Of a stretch of 64,000 nucleotides of DNA, positions 17,931 to 27,051 are shown one piece after another. Positions within the stretch are counted from its first letter, which is position 1, and the number at the start of each line of letters is the position of its first letter. Position numbers and translations under genes: made by a program. The stretch lies in the NCBI GenBank assembly GCA_965213735.1, contig CBDCAB010000006.1, positions 1,674,001 to 1,738,000 on the forward strand, given 5' to 3'. The stretch is from CALDTK01 sp965213735 (GTDB taxonomy: Bacteria > Bacteroidota > Bacteroidia > Chitinophagales > Saprospiraceae). The notes beneath the pieces were generated by a model. It had not been told where the DNA came from, made no database searches, and saw nothing but the letters and a program-made list of their open reading frames with translations.

Positions 17931-18665
17931 ATGCCACACGACGATACCAACTATTTCTTCAAGCAGCACCACTACGACGCGTTTCATCCTAGTCGCCATG
18001 AGGACGAGTCTCAAGAAGCGGTCTTGGCGAGGGTTGCCGTACGGGACAAGCTTATCGAGCTAGAAAATCGGCTTTCGCCAAAACTAGCCGCAGACGGACT
18101 AGACCTTCATCCGCATTATGATCTAGCCTACCTCACTTCGAGAGTAGAGCACAAAGCAGAAGGCAGTCTATTCAACTCGCCAAAGATCCAGGAAATATGG
18201 CTGCACTACGGTCGCAGTAAAGCGCAAACCGAGCAACTGAAGCGAGACAGGCATGACCCTAGCCTCAGCCCAGTCTACCAAATGCGTATTCAGGTAACGG
18301 TACAGGAGGATGGGATCGGTATTTGGCTGCGAGTCGGAATGCCCGGCGGAGGACTATGGGAAAAAGAACGGCTACAGCAAGCCGGGAGGCAGAATACAGA
18401 GCTGCTAGATAAGTTGTGGGATCACGTGCAGAGATTAGAGGATTACCACCTATACGTGGACGACAACAATGTTTTTTGGTTTCGAAAAATGCATACCAGC
18501 AACGACTTAAAGGAAGCTCTGCGATCGGTGCGCCCGAATAAATACGCGCTCATTAGCCGCAACATAGAGGCAGATGATTCTAGCTTAACACACGAGCGAA
18601 TTGCAGATACTGTCGCTACGGAATTTAATAAGCTGTACCCCATTTATGAGTTGCTGGTAGGATAA
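17931..18665 (+). CDS. Unknown protein downstream of the TcmP pair
   Basis: 244 aa, MPHDDTNYFFKQHHYDAFHP. Predicted soluble. Features: a charged N-terminal helix region, LHPHYDLAYLTSRVEHKAEGSLFNSPKIQEIWLHYG in the middle, RIQVTVQEDGIGIWLRVGMPGG forming beta strands, and a C-terminal DTVATEFNKLYPIYELLVG helix. The last motif (hydrophobic helix ending the protein) and the beta-rich centre recall restriction-associated or DUF2461-like folds, but I cannot assign a family. It is 131 bp after the three-Cys gene on the same strand and could be part of the same unit. It has an exact 13-mer at 18071 (NRLSPKL). Confidence 0.7.
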   Translation: MPHDDTNYFFKQHHYDAFHPSRHEDESQEAVLARVAVRDKLIELENRLSPKLAADGLDLHPHYDLAYLTSRVEHKAEGSLFNSPKIQEIWLHYGRSKAQTEQLKRDRHDPSLSPVYQMRIQVTVQEDGIGIWLRVGMPGGGLWEKERLQQAGRQNTELLDKLWDHVQRLEDYHLYVDDNNVFWFRKMHTSNDLKEALRSVRPNKYALISRNIEADDSSLTHERIADTVATEFNKLYPIYELLVG

Positions 18666-19109
18666 AGAGTTTTTATTGAACTGGTTAAATGCTAGCAGTA
18701 GTACAATGAAAGCGAAACCATCTTAAGCTTCCCCATCTGTTGTTAAGCCGAAACAGCGTTTTGCACATTGAGGTTAATAGAAAGCTGAAGGTAATGTTTT
18801 AATATCGCCTCACTCTCTTAAAGCACTGCGGGATAGGGGTGATGAACCGGCTGAACACCTACGCTACGGACTTTGAGCAAAATTTTTCCTGAGGGGGGCG
18901 CCGTTGATACTGAGTCTGCCAACTGGTGGCTAAAGTATAATTTGCGATCATAAATATCTCTCATATTGAGCTGAGAGGTTTACCCAATAATTGCGACTTT
19001 ATTGACCTAAAGGAGTCAGATGAGCTATTAAAGTAGAATCTCAAAGAAGTTTTAGCGAACTTGTTTTATTGGAATTGGATATATACATTGATAACCTACG
19101 CAAACTATA
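18666..19109. other. Gene-free stretch, decayed
   Basis: Many stops in all frames. A 40-codon open piece on the plus strand near 18950-19050 (HIELRGLPNNCDFIDLKESD) may be a fossil of a gene, but no family is recognisable. No tRNA, terminator or clear promoter seen. Confidence 0.5.
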
Positions 19110-19939
19110 GAGCCTGTTACAATTATCCCCAGCGCCTGAGTAGGACTCAAATAGTGGCAAGCAGCATATTAGTTCATGAGCATTAGGTAAGCGTCTTATA
19201 GCAGCATGCGCATGCCCTGCTGAACATCACGTTACCGAACGTACTCTTAATTACCCATTTTCGCATTAAAGGCTTGAATGTGTTGCGTTCATCCTTTGAT
19301 TTGGCCCCGTCTAGGTCACTGCGCTTGATCACTTTCAACTCGAGTTCTTCACTTGCAGCAGCCTACACCATTCCTTGATATCCCCCGTCTGCGACAACAA
19401 CCGTAGCAGGTTTGTAGCCTGCATGTTTGACGGCAATTAATACATCTTTGAGCCATCTGGACTCATGATCATTCGCTGGTGCACATACTCAAGCTAATAC
19501 ATGCCCTCGTACATCTGGGGCTACTGGCGAGCAATGCCTCTAATATGCTTGAACCCGTCGTAGCCTAGTGCTTAGCGATAACCCCAAACTCGCGACTTAT
19601 CAATCTGCGCGTCTGCCACGATAACGGCAGGTTCAGAATGAGATGGACGCCTGTTGGACCGGTTCTGTGATCGCCGTCTTATTTTCACCATCGGCGAGTT
19701 AGCACGCTCCCAAGCTCCAGAAATCGTTCAATTACGATAGTAAGTAAAGGCGTTCTTCCACGGCAGTACGCGTTCAAAATCGAGTGCGCGCTACCGGATC
19801 CATTGGAAGCTCGGTACCAGGTGGCAGCAATAATCAGCGAGAGGGGATACATACGATCGCGCTTAGCAATCACGCGGGAGATGATGCGAGTGAGTAACTT
19901 TACGCCGCTATAAGGTGCTCCGGGTAGTATAAAAGCCAA
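19110..19939 (-). pseudogene. IS5-family transposase, heavily decayed
   Basis: Reading the minus strand downwards through stops gives, in order, the IS5 (DDE) transposase landmarks: RDRMYPLSLIIAATWYRASN, then VWGYR-stop-ALGYDGFKHIRGIARQ (equivalent to GYDGGKKIKGRKRH), WLKDVLIAVKHAGYKPA, VVVADGGYQGMV (second Asp region), VIKRSDLDGAKSK, and FKPLMRKWVIKSTFGNVMFS (F.PLP.RWVVERTFGWL). At least six stop codons interrupt it. The left end AGAGCCTGTTACAATTATCC at about 19109-19128 looks like an IS5-type terminus; I could not find the matching right end. An old, dead insertion. Confidence 0.75.
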
Positions 19940-20154
19940 TCCACACTTTCAGGATGCCACTCGACAGCTTCTTATTGAATCAGTTATGCAGAAGAAAATC
20001 CTATATTAGAACACGCTCTTTATACTAACTATCAGGCCTCTGTTGTGAGCAGATCGCTGATTCAAGCAAAGCAGCTTCGACAAAAAATGGGGGCTTTAGG
20101 AAACTTGAATAGCTTAACACTAAAGCTCCGAAAAGCCGAGTTTTTCAGGATGCC

Positions 20155-20907
20155 CTATGCGGCCGAAAAATCCATATGAACAGCTTTAATAAAACTGTGG
20201 GTTACTGATTTTATTTTATCGTATTGAACGGATTTTGTATTCCCCTCATCTGAGAGATAAAGATTACGATTAATTTCTAACATGATGCTGCTGACGCGAC
20301 TGTCTTGCTGATAATACTTCATTGGCACAATAGAACCGGCGTAGGGCCAGTCCACGCCCAGCGAATAACCCCGGTCTGCAAAAAACTGTTTAGACGTAGC
20401 GATGAGGTAGTCTGGTGTATGAAAAAGATCAGTGCCAATATTAAAGTCTGGTCGGTCAGCGCGCTGACTCTGGTCCCGCAGCATTGGCGTGTTCGGAAAG
20501 GAGTGACAGTCAATAATTAAAGCCTTTCCGTTCTGCGCAAGCTGATCTCTTACCGCCGTTTCAAGGCGTTGATGATGTGGTTGATAATTAGTCTTTAGTA
20601 CGCGTTCGCGGTAAGCTAACTCTACCGTACGCAGTAATTGTCCATTATCAAGTTTTTCGTAAAGAACACCCATGCCCGCAGCTGCCATTGGCTCTCGCGC
20701 GTCTTCGGTGAATCGTTCAGGATCACAAAACAACCTTGAAAACTCAGCGACTATTGGGATGCCCTCAGCGTAAGCAAACAGGTCGTCAGTATACCAATCT
20801 GTGAGCTTAAGTAATTCAGTATCAATAACTTGTGATGATGCCGTGTAACCTGTTCTGTCAGGTATAACGGTAGAGGCATGTGGAATGTGCAGGATGGGCT
20901 TCAGCAT
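20155..20907 (-). CDS. N-formylglutamate amidohydrolase family protein
   Basis: 250 aa from ATG at 20907-20905 (MLKPILHIPHASTVIPD); the frame is open 46 codons further, but that extension is arginine-rich and not family-like. Motifs HIPHAST, DWYTDDLF, FSRLFCDPERF, LIIDCHSFPN and VMLEINRNLYL-like SIMLEINRNLYL are the metal-binding and catalytic blocks of FGase enzymes, which hydrolyse N-formylglutamate in histidine degradation or related N-acyl compounds. No other hut genes are nearby. It stands alone between decayed sequences and appears intact, so it may be a solitary accessory copy. Confidence 0.88.
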   Translation of the reverse strand: MLKPILHIPHASTVIPDRTGYTASSQVIDTELLKLTDWYTDDLFAYAEGIPIVAEFSRLFCDPERFTEDAREPMAAAGMGVLYEKLDNGQLLRTVELAYRERVLKTNYQPHHQRLETAVRDQLAQNGKALIIDCHSFPNTPMLRDQSQRADRPDFNIGTDLFHTPDYLIATSKQFFADRGYSLGVDWPYAGSIVPMKYYQQDSRVSSIMLEINRNLYLSDEGNTKSVQYDKIKSVTHSFIKAVHMDFSAA

Positions 20908-21045
20908 ATTGAGAGTAGTAGATAAACAAACCGCAAACGTAAGAAATCTAATGTTACTGCCCAATCTTGCGCGTCTGTCGATGTTCCGCCTAAAGCCTCT
21001 AGCCCATACATAAGCTGAACGCCATGCCTTGGCAGATTTCGCCAT

Positions 21046-22121
21046 TCACTCTGATTGCTACAGTCTTAACAGCATTCAATGTGGGCCGATTTGTATTCCG
21101 TCTCGGGAGCTGCGGAGTCTACGTGTTCTTCTCGCTCTCGCTATTAACGGCTGTCGTATGTAAGTATTCTGCAATCCTGATTTGACGTTCGAGCACGGAT
21201 AGCGTAATCAGCGCGGTGACTACATCAACTCCTTGATTTCCAGTGACAATAATCCAGCGTACCGCCAAGCATACCTTTGCCCATTTACCGGGCGCAGTGC
21301 GTCAGAGACCAAAATTTCGATCTGCAGCGGTCTGAGCAGGCGCACTTACAAACGTTCATTATGAGGTACTGCAGGATCTACCATACACACCACCAACTGA
21401 TGCTATCGTACTCGCCAGGACGGGTACGCCCGCGGGTCGCTCGGCGGTAGTAACTTGGCCGCACGCGCACCGGCAGGCCACGCTGGAGTGTCGCACCAGT
21501 TAGGGGTTCATGTGTGGAATGTCAAGCAAAAGGTAATAAGCGTGTAGGTGCTCGGGCTAACGAAGCAGCCCTTCTTCATAGGCCTTACACGTAATGGGCC
21601 GATGAACTTGCTCCAGGTCCAAGGCACAGACAAATCTAAAGCACGCTGCTCTTTTAGCAAAATTAGCCTCCAAGGTTGCAAGTAGTCTTTCTGCGCAGCG
21701 ACTGTGGTTTGGCGGGCGCAGCTGATCCATCAGATGAGGGCGGGCAATTGGAGTGACCAGATTGGCGAGCGAGTTAGCGTTCAAATTCCTAAAAGTACGC
21801 GACTCATTTAGCAATGACAGTGGCCAGCTAGGCGATACGCAAATTCTCTAGGGGGGCTCGACTTCAGGGGTATCGAAGCGAGTAGGGCTATCAAAAGTGG
21901 ACCTATGCCAAAGCACACCGACAAGGCTCGAATGCAGCTGTAGCCAGTTGCTACCGTTGACGTCGCATCTGTTAGCAAGGAACTATGCAAAATCGATGTC
22001 ATTCACCGAGTCTGGGCATCCGAGAGGTGAATGCTAACAGAATTACCGCTAGCATTATTGTATAATTCTTGCATACGCCAGCACCTTGATGTATTTTAGC
22101 TTGTAAAATCTCCTGTCAACT
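21046..22121. other. About 1.1 kb without an intact gene
   Basis: The minus strand keeps fairly long open pieces in one frame between about 22010 and 21480 (LVGVLWHRSTFDSPTRFDTP; then LLNESRTFRNLNANSLANLV; then ALDLEQVHRPITCKAYEEGL), interrupted by single stops. This looks like a decayed gene I cannot name. The part 21050-21480 shows nothing coherent. No RNA gene seen. Confidence 0.45.
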
Positions 22122-22781
22122 ATGGCCAACGCGACTTATACATCGATTACTGACTACATTAATAGGAATCTAATTGCTGGTATGCTCGTTGAAAATGGCT
22201 TGACCCGTATTCTTAACTATATCAGTGATAAGCAACTTATAGTAGTGTCAGGTTATAACATACCTGTTGAAGGAGATATTCCTGGTCCGACTAAGTGGAT
22301 ACCAGTTAAGCTAAATAAAAACGATGACATGTTCGGCACAGTATTTATTGGTCTGTGGCAGAAGACCGGTGACAGTATTAATCACCAGGATGCCACACCT
22401 GATCAGCTAGCCAATATCGTTGAATCCTGTATCATGTTTATTAAACCTGAGGCTACAGATGAGGCCACATTTAAGGAACTAGCAATTACGCTGTGCGTTA
22501 AGTACAATCACGATTCAGTATTACTACGCAATGAACACGGCATACATGTGCTGTCGAAAGACGGCAGCACAGACAAAGTAGCTACTGGTCCTTTTACATT
22601 CGATAAACTGGGAGAGGCTTATTCAAAACTTCGCAGGAAACCAAGCTCATCGTTCATCTTCGAAGGTACTATACAGCCGATCAATAATATCAGTGCATAT
22701 GCATTCCGACTGGCAAGACTTTCCTACATCTGTCGAATTGAGACAGACATGCGTATACGTAACAAAACATTGTGTGGCTGA
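22122..22781 (+). CDS. Unknown protein
   Basis: 219 aa, MANATYTSITDYINRNLIAG. Predicted soluble alpha/beta protein with VSGYNIPVEGDIPGPTKWIPVKLNK, FGTVFIGLWQKTGDSIN, LAITLCVKYNHDSVLLRNEHGIHVLSKDG and FEGTIQPINNISAYAFRLAR. The part around KYNHDSVLLRNEHG is vaguely like small phage or plasmid proteins that bind partner enzymes, but I recognise no family. It is isolated: decayed sequence on one side and the broken type I locus, on the opposite strand, on the other. Start ATG is preceded by an AT-rich leader typical of a monocistronic promoter region. Confidence 0.65.
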   Translation: MANATYTSITDYINRNLIAGMLVENGLTRILNYISDKQLIVVSGYNIPVEGDIPGPTKWIPVKLNKNDDMFGTVFIGLWQKTGDSINHQDATPDQLANIVESCIMFIKPEATDEATFKELAITLCVKYNHDSVLLRNEHGIHVLSKDGSTDKVATGPFTFDKLGEAYSKLRRKPSSSFIFEGTIQPINNISAYAFRLARLSYICRIETDMRIRNKTLCG

Positions 22782-23216
22782 ATCGACGATGAGCTTGATG
22801 ATGAAGCGCTACGTCACCCTCTCCTGCTGCTGGAGCAGCAGACGCTCCGGATTTCCGGTATTGAACGCGTTGTAGTAATCCTCCATCTTGCGTGGCGGCG
22901 TCCCTTTCTCTAGCTGAAACTCATCCAACCGCGGCGCCTGCCGATCAGCATCGGGCAACAATGTTCGAGTGGTAGGTTCTATGGTCAAACTGAGCGAAGG
23001 TAGAGGCGTTAGCTTGCATGATACACTGCATCACGTTGACCAAACAGGACGCGAGCGTGATCACGAACCGCGAGATAAATAGGATAATGTTAGAACAAAT
23101 ACCTTGCGGTTATGGACGTCATGCACCTTAGCGTTCAGGGACAATGCCATGATACATGACGGATGAACGTCTGCTGATATTAAGTGCATGACAATAGTAG
23201 GCACATAGGCGCACTA
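22782..23216. other. Intergenic, possible coding fossil on the minus strand
   Basis: The minus strand from about 22960 to 22810 reads LPDADRQAPRLDEFQLEKGT then PPRKMEDYYNAFNTGNPERL and LLQQQERVT, a protein-like stretch with no start. It may be the 3' fragment of a gene cut by rearrangement, possibly of the nearby type I system, but I cannot prove that. The remaining part holds nothing recognisable. Confidence 0.4.
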
Positions 23217-24233
23217 TTATTGTAGCATGATCGGCTTACTAGACAATTTCCCTGGAATCCAGAGTGGCCCGTACACATCGACTATCGGCGCAGGCAGATT
23301 CTTTTCCTGTCGTATTTTATTTATATTTATATTTCGCTCCCGAAGATTCCTCCAGCGCCCTTTAGCTGCCAACCCGTGCTTTTCGAGAGCAAGACAGGTA
23401 GCTTCAACACTTGCTCCTATCCGATCTGCGAGCTCAATAAGGCTAGCAATAGTAAAGTTATTCCTACCCTGCTTAACTATCTGATACCGATCGAATACTC
23501 GCTCATAACTGAGAAACAGATTAGCAAATGGTAGATCACAGATATGTTCCTGCCGATCAGTACTCAGGTCAGCAATGTTTGTTGCCTGATCAAGGATTGC
23601 ATGCCCCATTGCATGCACGATCGAATAATTCTGTCGTCCTAACGCATCTGCAACGTTAATGTAGATAACTGAGCCAAGTTCCTCGTCAAGAGTGAAGACC
23701 TCACTGATGGTAGGGTCCATGTGAGCGGCGAAAACGTGCGCAATTCCCGCAGCATTAACCGCCGATAATAAGCTAATGTGGTTAAGCTTTAGTGCGGGAG
23801 CAAGCGGAACCCGGAGCGCTTCACTGATGGCCTTTGCAATCTCTCCGTTCCCGTTTGACAAATTAATTTTGCCAAATGGACCTTGAAGGAGCTGACGGCT
23901 GTGCGCTGGATGCGCTTTGAGTGTCGTCAAGTGCGCTTCGATGCGGGCATGAAGTCCGCTGTCGAGAAACGTGTAAACGGGATCATATCGGTCCAAGTTG
24001 ACAGAGCGGAATCGAATCTTCCGGTGCGTCGTAGGCCGCGTCCGAAGATCGCGGGATGTTTTGCCGTACTGCTCTAATAATGTTGAAAGTTCGTATGGGG
24101 CCGGTTGGCGCCGACCCGTCTCGATATTTGCTACCGTCTGACGCGTCAATCTTAAGGCCGTCGCCACGTCAGATTGGCTCAACCCAGAGTCCTTTCGCCA
24201 CGAGAGTAAAAGCTCGTGCAGATCATCTCGCAT
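23217..24233 (-). CDS. XRE/ImmA-type regulator: HTH plus IrrE-like protease domain, catalytic Glu lost
   Basis: 338 aa from ATG at 24233-24231 (MRDDLHELLLSWRKDSGLSQ). Residues 10-65 form an XRE helix-turn-helix (LSQSDVATALRLTRQTVANIETGRRQPAPYELSTLL). The C-terminal half is an IrrE/ImmA (DUF955) domain: IAKAISEALRVPLAP, GSVIYINVADALGRQNYSIVHAMGHAILD and the following ICDLPFANLFL region. The zinc motif HExxH reads HAMGH, so the catalytic Glu is Ala (GCA). Such proteins sense signals and cleave or inactivate repressors in phages and ICEs; this one would bind without cleaving. The frame continues upstream without a stop into the hsdR fragment, creating an 800-residue chimeric frame. In another frame an upstream gene's tail ends in ATGA here, suggesting a former operon. 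Confidence 0.75.
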   Translation of the reverse strand: MRDDLHELLLSWRKDSGLSQSDVATALRLTRQTVANIETGRRQPAPYELSTLLEQYGKTSRDLRTRPTTHRKIRFRSVNLDRYDPVYTFLDSGLHARIEAHLTTLKAHPAHSRQLLQGPFGKINLSNGNGEIAKAISEALRVPLAPALKLNHISLLSAVNAAGIAHVFAAHMDPTISEVFTLDEELGSVIYINVADALGRQNYSIVHAMGHAILDQATNIADLSTDRQEHICDLPFANLFLSYERVFDRYQIVKQGRNNFTIASLIELADRIGASVEATCLALEKHGLAAKGRWRNLRERNININKIRQEKNLPAPIVDVYGPLWIPGKLSSKPIMLQ

Positions 24234-25721
24234 TAAATTGCTTTTGAAGTGCCAACGCTTCATTAGCGTGAGTAAGCACATTGTTAGCGACTGTTTGCAC
24301 CGCTTTTTTAAACACCGATAGATCTGAAATCGTACCCCGAAGCTCCTGCCTTTTAGGCCCTCCACCGCGTCGGCGATGACGCTGAACTTCTGGAGCGACG
24401 TGATGACGATGCTTTTTCCGGCCACGAGAGCATCACGCAGCGCACCGGAGTCGGTGTCGATGGGGACCACCTTACCAGGTGTTCGCTCGAACTGCGCGAT
24501 GGTGCGCTGGAGCTGCCCGTCGAGTACGCGGCGGTCGGTGACGACGACGACGGTCTGGAAGATGCGCTCGTTGCGCGCGTCGTGAAGCCGCGTAAGCCCG
24601 TGCGCGAGCCAGGCGATGGAGTTGGACTTGCCCGAGCCAGCCGAGTGCTGCACGAGGTAGTTGTGCCCAGGGCCTTCCTGTGCGGCTTTCGCCAAAACCC
24701 GCCGCACGACGTCGCGCTGGTGGAAGCGCGGAAAGATGAGCGTCTCGGATTTCTTCGTAACAACCTCCCCTTTGTTAGGATCGTAGCGGCGCTCCTCGTT
24801 TTGCTGGACGAGGAGGAAGTGCGCGACGAGCTCGAGGACGGAGTCTTTGGCCCAGGTGTCTTGCCAGAGGTAGGCCGTTTGGTGGCCATTGGGGTTGCTG
24901 GGATTGCCGGCGCCCCCGCCGGGCAGACCAAGGTTATAGGGGAGGAAGAAGGTGCCGTTGCCTTGGAGGCGCGTGGTGTAGAAGACTTCCTCGTTGCCGA
25001 CGGCGAAGTGGGCCAGGCAGCGGCGGAATTTGAAGAGGCGCTCCTGCGGGTCGCGGTTAGTGCGGTACTGTTTGACGGCCTGGGCCACACGCTGGCCCGT
25101 GAGCGAATTTTTGAGTTCGGCGGTGAAGAGGGGGACGCCGTTGAGGAAGAGCCCGAGGTCGAGTTCGTTGTTGTTGTCGAGGCTGTAGCCGAGGTGGCGC
25201 ACAATCGCGAAGCGGTTGCGCTGGTACAGGGTGCGGTGTTCGGGGTTGCGGGTAGTGTCGGGGCGGGGGTACATCAGGTCGATGCGGGCTCCGCGGTCGC
25301 GAATGCCTTCGCGCAGGACGTGGAGGGTGCCGTGGCGGTCGAGTTCGCGGCTGAGTCGTGTGCAGAGTTGCCTCGCGGCGTCTTTGCCGTACTGGTCTTC
25401 AAGTTTGGCGAACTCTTGGGGCTGGGTGCTTTGCACGAAACGCACCACTTCCTCGGGGATGAGCGCGAGGGTTTTGTCGTAAATGTGAGGCTGGAGGGCG
25501 GCGGTGACGGCGACGCCATTGGGCACGAGCTCGCCGTAGCGCGCTTGGAGCTGGTCGGCCTGCGCGGGGCTGGTCGCGCAGAGGTGGTAGCCGGCGGCGA
25601 GGAGGTGGGCGGTGATGTGGTCTTCGAAGCGCTCTTCGGTGTAGGTCTTCGTACGATAGTCATTGCGAGCCGCGCAGCTGGCGCGGCAATCTCTACAGCG
25701 CCAGGGGGTGCGCGCGGACAT
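24234..25721 (-). pseudogene. hsdR: Type I restriction subunit HsdR, N-terminal fragment
   Basis: NDYRTKTYTEERFEDHITAH begins the HsdR N-terminal region. The nuclease PD-(D/E)xK part follows (ELDLGLFLNGVPLFTAELKN, about residue 250 of the chimeric frame), then the helicase start: FHQRDVVRRVLAKAAQEGPG, Walker A HSAGSGKSNSIAWLAHG, VVVVTDRRVLDGQL and ITSLQKFSVIADAVEGLKGR. The sequence breaks off after RSFGV, where the DEAH motif should follow, and continues into unrelated DNA leading to the XRE/ImmA gene. The helicase core and C-terminal domain are therefore missing. The normal start is obscured by a palindromic repeat at 25660-25693; an in-frame ATG exists at 25721 within the end of hsdS. Not a working translocase. 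Confidence 0.88.
25660..25693. repeat. Interspersed palindrome at the hsdS/hsdR junction
   Basis: TCATTGCGAG, then the hairpin GCCGCGC-AGCTG-GCGCGGC, then AATCTCT. Sequences of the form TCATTGCGAG...GCAATCTC are known as interspersed palindromic repeats in various bacteria. Here it overlaps the last bases of hsdS and the first codons of hsdR. Confidence 0.7.
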
Positions 25722-27051
25722 CGCGCTTGCCGGTGACGACTTCGGAGATGAGGGAGGTGCGGAGGGACTGGAGGGTGGTGACTTCCTTACCGAGAGCTTG
25801 TATTGAAGAGGTGATCGACTTACTTCGACTAGCCAGCTCATCCAAAATTGAGTGCTGAATATCGATTGGAGGCAGAGCGATATACCAATCTGTTAATTGA
25901 GTGTCTGATATATTCGGTTGCGCACCGCCAAAAGCAGTCAATTCAACATATTGTTTGTAGGCATAAGAATGAAGATTGAACCACAAAAATCGTTGCAAAA
26001 TTGACGATGAAGGCCTTATAGCACAAACCCGCTGATTCAACAAAGCAGGTTCTTTCGATATGAATTTAGCTACTTTACCGACAGTAGCGCCAGTCATCGC
26101 AATTACAATATCCTCCTTTTCTAGCATGTACGAACCGTAGTCACACAACTGGTATTTTGGAATCAACTTGGCATTGTCCGTATCCACAACGCCGTAGTCT
26201 TTAAAGTCTCCAATGCGCACGACTGGGATTCCTTCGTCTGCGAAACTTGAACTCGGGAAAGCATATCCATTGGTGAGTTCTGTAATCCTGGAGAGCTTCG
26301 TCACCCCCCACCCCACCGGCATTTGCCCCAGCCACGCCACCCCTGAGTCCTTCAACTCGGCGTCGGGGTCGAGGCCGCGGGTGACGGCGCGGTGGATGAG
26401 GGCGGTGCGTTGCTCCTCGAGGAGGCAGGCCTGTTGCTGCTTGGCGGCGATGAGGGCGTCGATCTGGGCGGTTTTCGTGTCGAGGTAGCGGGCGATGGAG
26501 ATTTGCTCGGGGAGAGGGGGCACTGGCGTTCCAAGATCATTTAGTATCGTAGAACTAAGATTGCCTAATCCGATAGAAGATTGCCTGGCGTAATTGTATT
26601 GAGAACGTGCGCACTCACCATTCATAAAATAGTGGAGGTACTTGGAGTCAACTGTGGAATCAGGCGATAGTCGCTGCATGAAATTAGAGAAGGATGCTCT
26701 TCTGCTCGCAATGTCTAAGCCTACGAGTGCGGACTTACCAATATGATGTTCGCTGCCACTTGATTTAGTTACGAGAATATCGCCTGCCAATAGCACTGTC
26801 TTTTTGAACTCCTTCTCATTGAGTACGCGGTACGCAGGATCCTTGATATTCCAGGAGCCATCTGACTCGATCTCAGTTGAGCGGAGTACTAAACAGGCTT
26901 CGTCATCTTCATCCTGCGGATCGCTCCCCCAAGCTCCCCCATCATTCCTGAGAAGATCATAGCCCAACTTGGACACTCACCAATGCGCCGGCACATCCCC
27001 CAACCAAGGCTGCCCCGAGGGCTTGTAATCATCGTAGGTAGTTGTGCTCAT
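25693..27051 (-). pseudogene. hsdS: Type I specificity subunit HsdS with an early stop codon
   Basis: The true start is ATG at 27051-27049, overlapping the previous gene by 3 bp (ATGA), and gives MSTTTYDDYKPSGQPWLGDV then PAHW. A TGA at 26979-26977 follows, and the frame continues VSKLGYDLLRNDGGAWGSDP. Normal HsdS proteins read HW(E/R/K)V(K)xL here, so the stop replaces one residue. The rest is complete: target recognition domain 1, the conserved coiled coil PPLPEQISIARYLDTKTAQI and AQIDALIAAKQQQACLLEEQ, then LKDSGVAWLGQMPVGWGVTK starting domain 2 and a second coiled coil at the end. A GTG directly after the stop might reinitiate a 427-aa product. HsdS sets the DNA target of type I enzymes; no hsdM is found in the window. 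Confidence 0.85.

Noticed and set aside
24582..25736. 384-aa plus-strand frame
   Set aside because: Antisense of the hsdR/hsdS region; the minus strand has recognisable motifs and the plus frame has the GC-rich, Val/Glu-biased composition of a shadow frame.
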